Shown here in pieces: positions 1-6,329 of a stretch of DNA of 14,879 bases. How positions within the stretch are numbered: position 1 is the stretch's first letter; every line of letters begins with the position of its first letter. The stretch comes from Burkholderiales bacterium RIFCSPHIGHO2_12_FULL_61_11 (lineage in GTDB: Bacteria; Pseudomonadota; Gammaproteobacteria; Burkholderiales; Burkholderiaceae_C): NCBI GenBank assembly GCA_001770785.1, contig MERZ01000345.1, positions 1 through 14,879 of the forward strand, read 5' to 3'. Below the pieces are notes generated by a model. It was not told the DNA's origin. It did no database searches and was given only the letters and a program-made list of their open reading frames with translations. Both the position numbers and the translations under genes were made by a program.

Positions 1-1
1 C

Positions 2-376
2 AGCACGGGTCTGTCTTTCGTGAGTGAAACCGTGTTCTCGCATGCATCCAAACTGACGCTGATTGAAGAAGCCCAAGCGCAGGGCTTTTTCGTCATGCTG
101 CTGGTTGTGGCGCTAGACCAGCTCCAACGCTTGCTGGCGCGCGTCGCGCAGCGGGTCGCTGAAGGCGGTCACCCGGTGCCAGCCGATCGCATTCTGGGCC
201 GCTATCCCCGCACACTGGCTAACCTGACCCAAGCCGTGCGGCTAGCCGACGCTGCCGTCTTGTACGACTCGCATGACATCACACCGGGCACGCACTCTGC
301 CGTGGCCTTGTGCAAAGGGACTTGGACGAAGGAACTGGTACAGCCACTGCCCCAATGGGCGCAGCAAGTTCTTTGA
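2..376 (+). CDS. Zeta-toxin / P-loop kinase family protein, C-terminal part (5' end outside window)
   Basis: The reading frame is open from base 2 and runs off the left edge, so this is the 3' part of a longer gene. The GTG at 20 is probably an internal Val, because homologous sequence (STGLSFVSETVFSH) already precedes it. The visible pattern is a (S)FxxETVFSH segment, a hydrophobic strand (FFVMLLVVALD), an RVAQRVAEGGHPVP stretch and a RYPRTLANL motif. This is typical of the zeta-toxin/UDP-sugar kinase-like P-loop family, whose members phosphorylate small substrates and often act as toxins of toxin-antitoxin modules. The Walker A motif would lie upstream and cannot be seen. No antitoxin is visible downstream; the next gene is convergent. 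Family assignment is from motif memory; function as an active toxin is inference. Confidence 0.72.
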   Translation, partial: STGLSFVSETVFSHASKLTLIEEAQAQGFFVMLLVVALDQLQRLLARVAQRVAEGGHPVPADRILGRYPRTLANLTQAVRLADAAVLYDSHDITPGTHSAVALCKGTWTKELVQPLPQWAQQVL

Positions 377-410
377 GGATGAAATAAGCATCTAGCTCCG
401 TACTCACAAC

Positions 411-435
411 GTAAGAAGCTACGTTTTTAACAGCA
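411..435 (+). repeat. Dispersed intergenic repeat, copy a
   Basis: The sequence starts GTAAGAAGCTACG, then TTTTTAACAGCA. It matches copy b (1395-1420) over AAGAAGCTACGTTTTT and lies in the gap between the convergent zeta-toxin and Mrr genes. The repeat resembles the short palindromic GCTAT...ATAGC elements common between genes in Comamonadaceae (recognition, not searched). In this copy the palindrome is degenerate (GCTGT on one side, GTAGC on the other when read on the minus strand). Confidence 0.6.
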
Positions 436-456
436 AACATCCCGCAAAAAGGCGTT

Positions 457-1326
457 TCACCCCAGCTCGCGCGTCCCACGGCATTTGGTTTGCCCAAAAC
501 GGCTGCAACCCCAGAACTGCTTTCCGGCCGCTGCACCTTGGCGAGCCTGTCGCAGCACCATCGGCGCGCTGCACAGAGGACAGCTTGGCGTTGCCTCGGC
601 GGCTGGAGCCGCTGGCTGCGGTTTGCCCACCTCGCGCGGTGCTGGCGCGGGCGAACCAGAAACCACCGCCTGTGCCTGAATGCCACGCTGCAATGTCTTG
701 CCGTTAATCAGTTGAATCTCGCGCCCCTCGGCAAAGCTGCGCGCCTCTTGGGTGAACTCGCCAGACGTCACCACAAAACCGCCAGCCACCCGGCGCGCCG
801 CCATCACACCGTACAACTCGCGCACGGGTTGCACGCCCACGCGCAGCGCACGCCATTGCTTGCATTGAACCAGGTATCTGTCCGAACCCTTTTGCAGCAG
901 CACGTCCACCCCGCCGTCTGGCCCGCCACCGCCGTTGTCCAAAGCCGTAAAGCCCTGGCGGCGGAAATACTCGCCCACCAGCACCTCAAATTCGCGCCAC
1001 GTTCCTTGCGCCACGCCATCGGCCCGGTTGGCGGCTCCGGCATGCAGACGCCTGGCCTGATGCCGCTTGTAGGCCGATACACCGGCACCCAGCAAAAACA
1101 GCAAAGGCAGGAGGTACTGGCCGATGGTTGCGAACGCGTGCCACATGGCAGTTGCCGCAAAACTCCCTGCCTGCCCGGGCTGCAGCGCCGTCGTCAACGG
1201 CTTTTGCGCAATCGAATGCAGCACAAGGTAACTGAGCACCGCCAGTGCCACCCCCGCCCACCAGGGCAAAAGCGCAGTGGCCTCCACCACTGCATCCGCC
1301 AGATCGTTCTTTTTACGTCGTGCCAT
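457..1326 (-). CDS. Membrane-anchored Mrr-type restriction endonuclease with C-terminal zinc ribbon
   Basis: This 289-residue protein has three parts. Two hydrophobic segments (about residues 20-38 and 66-84) followed by basic residues suggest an anchor with the nuclease in the cytoplasm. An Mrr_cat-type PD-(D/E)xK domain covers about 108-215, with PDGGVD (D137, D141) and VQCKQW (Q154, K156) as the catalytic core in the QxK variant of Mrr enzymes. A topoisomerase-type C4 zinc ribbon covers about 248-285 (C249, C252, C274, C282), joined by an Ala/Pro-rich linker. The start ATG at 1326 has a good GGGAG ribosome-binding site at 1331-1335. Mrr enzymes cut modified DNA or respond to stress; the membrane tether suggests envelope-linked DNA degradation, which is inference. 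The gene stands alone in the decayed island but looks intact. Confidence 0.88.
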   Translation of the reverse strand: MARRKKNDLADAVVEATALLPWWAGVALAVLSYLVLHSIAQKPLTTALQPGQAGSFAATAMWHAFATIGQYLLPLLFLLGAGVSAYKRHQARRLHAGAANRADGVAQGTWREFEVLVGEYFRRQGFTALDNGGGGPDGGVDVLLQKGSDRYLVQCKQWRALRVGVQPVRELYGVMAARRVAGGFVVTSGEFTQEARSFAEGREIQLINGKTLQRGIQAQAVVSGSPAPAPREVGKPQPAAPAAEATPSCPLCSAPMVLRQARQGAAAGKQFWGCSRFGQTKCRGTRELG

Positions 1327-1394
1327 TTTTCTCCCTTGTTGATTTTTAACTAATTTTTACCATCAAATCTGGCTGTAACCCCCGTGGGATATTC

Positions 1395-1420
1395 GCAAGA
1401 AGCTACGTTTTTGATAGCAT
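1395..1420 (+). repeat. Dispersed intergenic repeat, copy b
   Basis: The sequence reads GCAAGAAGCTACG then TTTTTGATAGCAT. Read on the minus strand, GCTAT and GTAGC can form a 5-bp stem with one G-U pair around CAAAAAC. It shares 16 bases with copy a and lies upstream of mrr. Confidence 0.65.
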
Positions 1421-1643
1421 ATTCACAATAAACTTCGCCTTCGCCTTCGGCTGCAGGCCAAACATCAGGACCAGTTTTGCTTTTAAGCACGCAACCCATT
1501 GATTTTTATAGGTCTTCCAAAAAACACCGAGACAAACTCGGTTTACGTTTAAGCACTTCCGCACAACCCATTAAGGGCAAAACGGCAAGTACCGGGCATA
1601 CCGGGTGGGGCAGCAGTCTCACCCGCCCCGTTTCCAAGCAACC

Positions 1644-1666
1644 CTTTGTTAAACAAAGCGTTTAAC
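1644..1666. repeat. Two overlapping perfect palindromes
   Basis: CTTTGTT-A-AACAAAG (1644-1658) is a perfect inverted repeat with 7-bp arms and a 1-base centre. GTTAAAC-AAAGC-GTTTAAC (1648-1666) is a second perfect 7-bp inverted repeat that reuses part of the first. Further AACAAA-rich sequence follows to about 1681. The two hairpins are mutually exclusive in RNA. They could be a regulator site, an attachment-site relic or chance in A/T-rich DNA; I cannot tell which. Confidence 0.55.
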
Positions 1667-1735
1667 AAACACCAAACAAAGCCTAAGCCATTGAAAATAA
1701 ACAAGTTTTTCTGAGGCCGCGAGACGCTGCCTTTG

Positions 1736-2281
1736 TTAACCCGTTTGTTTTCCCTTGTTTTTTTGATCTATCAAAACCCACTGCGAAACCGACCGCGACC
1801 CGGCGTTTCGGATGGTTTTTCCTGACTGTGAAGACAGCAGGTTGTGAATTTTCGAGAGCTTCTGCGCCTGCGTCAGCACCTCGGGCAACTTGTCCAGCAA
1901 TAACTTGTCAATGTCCTCGCGCGACACGGGCTGATGCTCGCGCACCATCGCCACGATCATGTCGCGGTAATACTGGCTGTCAAAACCCCGGTTGCGAATG
2001 TGCTGCGCCTTCTGGCCTGCCATCGCCGCCACGCTGCCCGCTACCAGCAGGTTGGGGTAGCGCCCTTCTACCAGCTTGGCCGCCCTGAGCCGCTTGGCCT
2101 CATCCGCAGAGATGCGCTGGCCCTTTTGCACCTTGTCCAGCAGCATGATGGTGGCCAAATCCAGCTCGCCCTGTGCCATCAGAAGCCGGGTGTATCGCAC
2201 GTCCAGAATGCGCCCACGCAGTGTCACCATCACCCGCTCGGGTTGCGACAGGTCGTAATCCGGTAGCGGGAAAAATCGCCG
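1736..2281 (-). pseudogene. 5'-truncated AlbA/RecG-like ATP-binding transcriptional regulator fragment
   Basis: The frame is open from just after an in-frame TAG (2282-2284) to the TAA at 1736. It encodes about 181 residues: RRFFPLPDYDLSQPERV, then a GRILDVRYTRLLM motif, a KAQHIRNRGFD segment and a C-terminal winged-helix-like end (LSKIHNLL...IRNAGSR...WVL). This matches the C-terminal part of the roughly 450-550-residue 'putative DNA-binding / ATP-dependent helicase RecG-like' family (AlbA_2 domain plus HATPase_c_4), as I remember it. The whole N-terminal AlbA and ATPase region is missing. The homology begins almost at the neighbouring DUF3037 stop codon, so this is a deletion product. A GTG at 2233 could start a 165-residue peptide, but no ribosome-binding site is evident. 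Confidence 0.75.
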
Positions 2282-2296
2282 CTATAAACAAAACGC

Positions 2297-3124
2297 CTAA
2301 GCCGCCTGCGCAAATCGGACTAGTGCCTGCTCGTCATTTGAAGCAGCAAATACCGCGCCAAGACTTGTCAGATCGCGGCGTACTTCCTCGAATGCACCAA
2401 AGCGCTCAGTATCCACCGGGGGCTCCGTCACGGACAACAGCAATGATTTGGGCGTGGCCTTCACACGCTCCAGATGACGCAAACGGCCTAGCCATTGGTT
2501 GCCATGATCGAGGATGCGAAGCGGATCGTCGTAGGCCAAGTGCAAGGGTTTGATGACGCGCAGAGCTTTCCCCCCTTCATCGAGCTCGGCAAATGGCACT
2601 GCAAACTGCAATGCACCCACCCCCAACTTTGCACGGTGAAAACGCGCGTCCAAACCTTCTCGGCACAATACACCCCGCACCGCTTTTTCGATCAATTTTT
2701 CTTGATACTCTGGCGTAGCAAAGTCATGCTCCACGTAGTGATCGAACAACTCCGCCAATTTAACCTCTGGCGATGTGGTCATCACAGCGCGAACTGAGGA
2801 AAACCGAAACAGAGCCTCACGAGGCCGCACCAAATCGTCAAAAATCCGTTGAGCTCCGTCTAGCCTTTGTTCATCACCGGCAAGCCACGGCACGGCCATA
2901 TCACGCGTTCGGGCGAGTTCCTCCGAAAAAGCGGCAACCCCCTGTGCGAACACCCGCCGATCCAGCTTGTCGAAAAAGGCACTCAGACGACGCCATTTGT
3001 TGGACAGCTGAAAATCGAAATAACGCGCCGTCGGCGCAAGCATCACGATGCCAACGTTGGCAAACTCCTCCGTTTCTGCATAAGGCAGAAAACGAACAAT
3101 GGAATAACGGGCGACGTGTGTCAT
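2297..3124 (-). CDS. DUF3037 domain-containing protein
   Basis: This 275-residue protein begins with YSIVRFLPYAETEEFANVG (residues 7-25), the signature start of DUF3037 proteins. The function of the family is unknown; as I recall, members often sit directly beside a HipA-like kinase gene. No signal peptide or membrane segment is visible, so it is probably cytoplasmic. The ATG at 3124 has a GAGAGG ribosome-binding site at 3131-3136. Its first bases form an ATGA overlap with the end of an open frame reading ...RRLSLRAQLERGFP-stop, which looks like the tail of a lost upstream partner gene. The gene itself shows no frameshift, but both same-strand neighbours are truncated. It may be silent or driven by read-through from the hsdR remnant. 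Confidence 0.82.
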   Translation of the reverse strand: MTHVARYSIVRFLPYAETEEFANVGIVMLAPTARYFDFQLSNKWRRLSAFFDKLDRRVFAQGVAAFSEELARTRDMAVPWLAGDEQRLDGAQRIFDDLVRPREALFRFSSVRAVMTTSPEVKLAELFDHYVEHDFATPEYQEKLIEKAVRGVLCREGLDARFHRAKLGVGALQFAVPFAELDEGGKALRVIKPLHLAYDDPLRILDHGNQWLGRLRHLERVKATPKSLLLSVTEPPVDTERFGAFEEVRRDLTSLGAVFAASNDEQALVRFAQAA

Positions 3125-3193
3125 GGGAAACCTCTCTCAAGCTGGGCGCGAAGCGACAACCTGCGCTTGATCGCCTCAAAGTCTAAACGCTCA
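3121..3193 (-). pseudogene. Short C-terminal remnant of the gene once upstream of DUF3037
   Basis: On the minus strand, a frame distinct from that of hsdR reads GERLDFEAIKRRLSLR then AQLERGFP and stops at TGA (3121-3123), overlapping the DUF3037 start codon as ATGA. The charged, helix-like composition and the classic 4-base overlap suggest a true gene end, cut off by the hsdR deletion junction near 3183-3193. I cannot identify its family. A HipA-like kinase would fit the usual DUF3037 neighbourhood, but that is inference. Confidence 0.45.
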
Positions 3194-4484
3194 CCTGCGC
3201 GCCCTGCTCGCTGACCTGGGTGCGGATGCGGTAGACGTCGTAGTTCACGTTCACGCCATCGGCCACGGCCTGGGGGTGGCCGTATTCCATGACCAGGTTC
3301 TGGTTGAAGAAGCCAAAGGTTTGCTTGGAGGGCGTGGCGGTCAGGCCGATGAGGAAGGCGTCAAAGTACTCCAGCACCTGGCGCCACAGGTTGTAGATGC
3401 TGCGGTGGGCTTCGTCGGTGACGATGATATCGAAGGTCTCGATGGGGAAGGCGGGGTTGTAGGCAATGGGCTCGGGCTTGCTGAACAGCCCGCCAGCGAC
3501 TTGCTCCAGGCGAGCAACACTTTGCTCGTCGTCTTCCTCGGCCAGCTCCCTGCCCTTGAGCATGCTGAACAGCCGCTGGATGGTGCAAATGGTGACGCGG
3601 GCCGTGGTGTCGAGCTGGTTGCTTTGCAGGTGCTGGACGATGAATTCCTGCCCAAACTTGAAGTTGTTGTAGGGCGAGGTGTATTCGTCAAACTCGGTTT
3701 TGGCTTGTCCTCCCAGGTTGCCGCGGTCCACCAGAAACAGCACGCGCCTGGCGCCGGCGAACTTGATGAGGCGGTAAATGAAGCTGATGCTGGTAAAGGT
3801 CTTGCCGCTGCCGGTGGCCATCTGGATCAGGGCGCGCGGCTTGTTGGCTTTGAGCGAGGCCTCCAGGTTGCGGATGGCGATGATTTGCGCGGGCCATAGG
3901 CCTTCTTCGATCAGCGGGGGCATGTTTTGCAGGCGGGCGAGGAAGGTGTGGGCAGAGCTGGCCCAGGCAAACGCCGCACCGGATTCGCTGGCGGTGGCGG
4001 GTGTTGCCGCGCCATTGTGCACGGCAGCGGTTGATTCCCATCCCTTCTCCCCGCCCTTGGCGGGCAAGTCTTTCAGGAAAGCAGCCAGGGTTTCGGGGCG
4101 GTGAAAGGCAAAGACGCTGCGGGCGCGGGGATGCGGGTCCAGCCCTTGAGTGAAATGGGTCTCGATGCCGGTGGATTCGTAGCTGAACGGCAAGGGCCTG
4201 CGCCAGGCTGGCAACGTGGAAGGCAGGCCTTGAGCGTAGCGGGCGGATTGCACTTCCACGCCGGTGAGCGTGCTGCCCTCTTTCTTGGCCTCGATCACGC
4301 CGGCGGCCTTGCCGTCGATATAGAGCAGGTAGTCGGCAAAGCCGTAGCCGGTGTTGAGGGGGAACTCACGCAGTGCCACGCCACGGGCGGCGTGGATGTT
4401 GGCGTGCGCCATATCGCAGACGTGCCAGCCTGCCTGTTTTAGCAGCGCATCAATGCCGACTCTGGCTTTTTGTTCTGGCGTCAT
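3183..4484 (-). pseudogene. hsdR: Type I restriction endonuclease subunit R (HsdR), 3'-truncated
   Basis: From the preferred ATG at 4484 the product is 433 residues; this family is usually about 800-1000. That start follows AAAGGAGACGGC, a strong ribosome-binding site. The ATG at 4505 would add seven residues with no such site. Positions below count from 4505. An N-terminal nuclease domain has D58 (GFADYLL) and IEAKK (E72, K74). The helicase half has Walker A ATGSGKT (K235), the DEAH box at 364-367 and motif III LTATPS (388-393). The frame then ends at VSEQGAQVSV, so the second RecA domain and C-terminal part are absent. DNA translocation should be impossible without them. Neither hsdM nor hsdS flanks it. 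The truncation sits 59 bp before the DUF3037 start. Confidence 0.85.
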
Positions 4485-4573
4485 GCCGTCTCCTTTGTCA
4501 GCCATTCTAGGGCCGCCAAGGGAAGACCCGGCGAATTTTCAAGTCAAACCAGCCTCTGGCCCCCGCGCAGTTT

Positions 4574-4602
4574 GCGCAAGCAGCTATTTTTTATATAGCA
4601 TT
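4574..4602 (+). repeat. Dispersed intergenic repeat, copy c (hairpin form)
   Basis: The sequence is GCGCAAGCAGCTATTTT then TTATATAGCATT. Read on the minus strand it gives GCTAT-ATAAAAA-ATAGC followed by TGCTTGCGC, a perfect 5-bp stem. It is the best-formed copy here and lies between msrA and the hsdR remnant. A related shorter piece, GCGCTAGCTATTG, lies at 4623-4635. Confidence 0.65.
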
Positions 4603-4622
4603 AACCGTCCACTCATGGCATG

Positions 4623-4643
4623 GCGCTAGCTATTGCAGAGCGC
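4623..4643 (+). repeat. Partial copy of the dispersed repeat with GCGCT/AGCGC stem
   Basis: GCGCTAGCTATTG resembles the GCGCAAGCAGCTATT half of copy c. It is followed by AGAGCGC, so GCGCT (4623-4627) and AGCGC (4639-4643) can pair around an 11-base loop. It lies downstream of msrA. A weak role in ending the msrA transcript is possible, but there is no U-tract. Confidence 0.4.
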
Positions 4644-4697
4644 GTGGCGGCACCGGGCAGCACAGCCGCAGCCCCGGCAGGCACCTCACGCTGCAAG

Positions 4698-5237
4698 TCA
4701 CCCCTTTTGCAGCCGCGCAAAGGCCTTATGGAACTTGGCCACTTTGGGCGCGGCCACGGCCATGCAGTAGCCTTGAGCCGGGTTGCGCTCGAAGAAATCC
4801 TGGTGGTAGTCCTCGGCCGGCCAGTAGTTCCTCACCGGCACCACCTCGGTGACGATGGGGCGGCTGTAGACGCCGCTGGCGCTCATCTCGGCAATCACCT
4901 CCCTGGCCACGGCTTCCTGCTCGGGGCTTGAGAAATAAATGCCGCTGCGGTACTGCGTGCCCGCGTCGTTGCCCTGGCGGTTGAGCGTGGTGGGGTCGTG
5001 AATAACGAAGAAAATTTCCAGCACCTCGCGGGTGCTGATCTGCGCCGGGTCATAGGTGAGTTTCACAACCTCGTTATGCCCGGTATGGCCGCCGCAGACC
5101 TGCTCGTAGCTTGGACGCTGCAGCTGGCCGTTACTGTAGCCGGACTCCACGTCCATCACGCCACGCACCTGCACATACACCGATTCCGTGCACCAGAAGC
5201 AGCCGCCGCCCAGGGTGATGGTTTGCAATTCATTCAT
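4698..5237 (-). CDS. msrA: Peptide-methionine (S)-S-oxide reductase MsrA
   Basis: This 179-residue enzyme reduces methionine-S-sulfoxide in proteins and free Met, using thioredoxin, in the cytoplasm. The catalytic GGGCFWCTE motif sits at residues 10-18 (nucleophile C13). It is followed by the family's YSNG (GYSNGQ), the VCGGHTGHNEVVKLTYDP block and HDPTTLNRQGNDAGTQYRS. The start is set at the ATG at 5237 because the catalytic motif lies about 10 residues in, as is usual, and AAAGGA lies 8 bases upstream; the frame extends further upstream without similarity. It lies 68 bp downstream of lysR on the same strand, so read-through is possible. No resolving-Cys MsrB fusion is present. Confidence 0.95.
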   Translation of the reverse strand: MNELQTITLGGGCFWCTESVYVQVRGVMDVESGYSNGQLQRPSYEQVCGGHTGHNEVVKLTYDPAQISTREVLEIFFVIHDPTTLNRQGNDAGTQYRSGIYFSSPEQEAVAREVIAEMSASGVYSRPIVTEVVPVRNYWPAEDYHQDFFERNPAQGYCMAVAAPKVAKFHKAFARLQKG

Positions 5238-5305
5238 GGGATGATTCCTTTGCTGACGCATTGATTGTTGGGCTGGTTGATCCCAGCCGGTTTTCACGTC
5301 TCACT

Positions 5306-6199
5306 TTAGTCGTTTCCCGGGTTGCTTGCCGCGCGCACGGCATTGACAAACGCCGCCAGCGCCGCGTTTTCCCGGGCCGTCTTCCACAGGCAGTAGGTGT
5401 TGTAAGGGGTGGTGGCAGTGTCCAGCGGCACAAAGGCCGTTCCCGCCATGGCGGACTGCCGCAGCGCCGCCGGCACCAGCGCCACGCCCATGCCTTGCGA
5501 TACCAGCGACACCACGCTCAGCCAGTGCCGCAACTCGTAGCGTATTTCAGGGTAAAAGCCGGCTTCGCCGCAGATCGCCAGAATGCGCTCGTGGTAGTCG
5601 GGCGAGACGCTGCGCGAGACCACGGCAAACGGCTCCCCCTGCAACAGGCGCAGCGCCAGCGAGCGCTTGCGCGCCAGCGCGTGGCTAGAGGGCAGGCAGC
5701 AGACAAACGGCTGGCTGGCGACCAGCGTTTGTGACAGCTCGGGCGGCACGCGCGTGGTGTGGACAAAACCCAGGTCGAGCCGGTCATGGGCCAGTTCAAT
5801 CAGTTGCTCGCTGGAGCTGAGTTCCTTGAGCATCAGCCGCAGCAAGGGGTGCTGGGCCTGGAACCGTTCCAGAATTTTCGGTAAGCCGCTGTACAGCATG
5901 GTGCCCGCAAAGCCGATCGTCAGGCTGCCGGCCATGCCCTGCCCCACATCCCGAGCGAGGCTGGCCGCCTTTGCCGCCTGCTCCAGCAGCGCCCGCGCGG
6001 CAGGGACAAAGGCCAGACCGGCAGCCGTGAGTGCTACCTGCTTGCTGCTGCGCGTGAAAAGACGGGCGCCGACCGAGGCCTCCAACTGCTGGATGTTGAG
6101 CGAGAGTGGCGGCTGCGAAATTGACAGGCGCCGCGCAGCCCGGCCGAAGTGCAATTCTTCAGCCAGAACCAGAAAATAACGCAGGTGTCGAAATTCCAT
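5306..6199 (-). CDS. LysR-family transcriptional regulator (CatM/BenM-like), likely regulator of gcdH
   Basis: This 297-residue protein opens with MEFRHLRYFLVLAEELHFGRAA and the SQPPLSLNIQQLE recognition-helix region (residues about 31-43), the typical winged HTH of the CatM/BenM subgroup. A periplasmic-binding-protein-like effector domain follows (about 90-295: SLTIGFAGTMLYSGLP, LDLGFVHT, QGMGVALVP). The frame is open for 29 more codons upstream, but family alignment places the start at the ATG at 6199, even though no clear ribosome-binding site precedes it. It is divergent from gcdH, and two ATAT-N7-GTAT boxes lie in the 130-bp gap. It probably senses glutarate, glutaryl-CoA or a related acid; the ligand is inference. 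Confidence 0.9.
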   Translation of the reverse strand: MEFRHLRYFLVLAEELHFGRAARRLSISQPPLSLNIQQLEASVGARLFTRSSKQVALTAAGLAFVPAARALLEQAAKAASLARDVGQGMAGSLTIGFAGTMLYSGLPKILERFQAQHPLLRLMLKELSSSEQLIELAHDRLDLGFVHTTRVPPELSQTLVASQPFVCCLPSSHALARKRSLALRLLQGEPFAVVSRSVSPDYHERILAICGEAGFYPEIRYELRHWLSVVSLVSQGMGVALVPAALRQSAMAGTAFVPLDTATTPYNTYCLWKTARENAALAAFVNAVRAASNPGND

Positions 6200-6201
6200 A
6201 A

Positions 6202-6216
6202 ATATGAATAATGTAT
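6202..6216. promoter_or_regulatory. LysR box 1 (ATAT-N7-GTAT)
   Basis: ATAT-GAATAAT-GTAT begins three bases upstream of the lysR ATG. It fits the ATAC-N7-GTAT consensus used by CatM/BenM-type LysR proteins (T-N11-A pattern). Its position over the lysR leader suggests autorepression. Confidence 0.6.
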
Positions 6217-6233
6217 CGTTGAATGCGTAATTG

Positions 6234-6248
6234 ATATTGGACAAGTAT
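6234..6248. promoter_or_regulatory. LysR box 2 (ATAT-N7-GTAT)
   Basis: ATAT-TGGACAA-GTAT is the same pattern as box 1, also followed by C. The centres (6209 and 6241) are 32 bp apart, about three helical turns, so a LysR tetramer could occupy both on one DNA face. It lies upstream of gcdH, where activation would be expected. I could not assign a convincing gcdH -35/-10 pair. Confidence 0.62.
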
Positions 6249-6329
6249 CCATGGCGGCCCAACAATAGGGGCGCGAGACAACCCACCGCGCCCCACTACA
6301 CTTTGCCCACCACTTCGAGGACATCCGCC

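Larger units (their letters stand above)
1327..1735. other. 409-bp AT-rich intergenic region with nested palindromes
   Basis: There is no credible gene here; a 62-codon plus-strand frame (1477-1665) has no ribosome-binding site and an unlikely composition. The stretch is visibly richer in A/T than its neighbours. It holds repeat copy b, a 6-bp hairpin (1526-1542), an imperfect direct repeat (TTTAAGCAC...AACCCATT at 1482-1500 and 1548-1572), two TACCGGG copies (1590-1605), a CGGGTG/CACCCG inverted repeat (1602-1625) and overlapping palindromes at 1644-1666. The right-hand side of the mrr start (1327-1370) is an A/T-rich leader likely to hold the mrr promoter, but I could not identify convincing -35/-10 boxes. 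Confidence 0.6.

Noticed and set aside
490..1353. 287-codon plus-strand open frame opposite the mrr gene
   Set aside because: It is antisense to a gene with clear Mrr and zinc-ribbon motifs; its translation is rich in Arg, His and Gln without any recognisable domain.
1477..1665. 62-codon plus-strand frame in the A/T-rich gap
   Set aside because: It crosses several inverted repeats, lacks a ribosome-binding site and matches nothing known.
3276..3899. 207-codon plus-strand open frame opposite hsdR
   Set aside because: It mirrors the helicase codons on the other strand, is Gly/Val/Leu/Asp-rich, and has no known motif.
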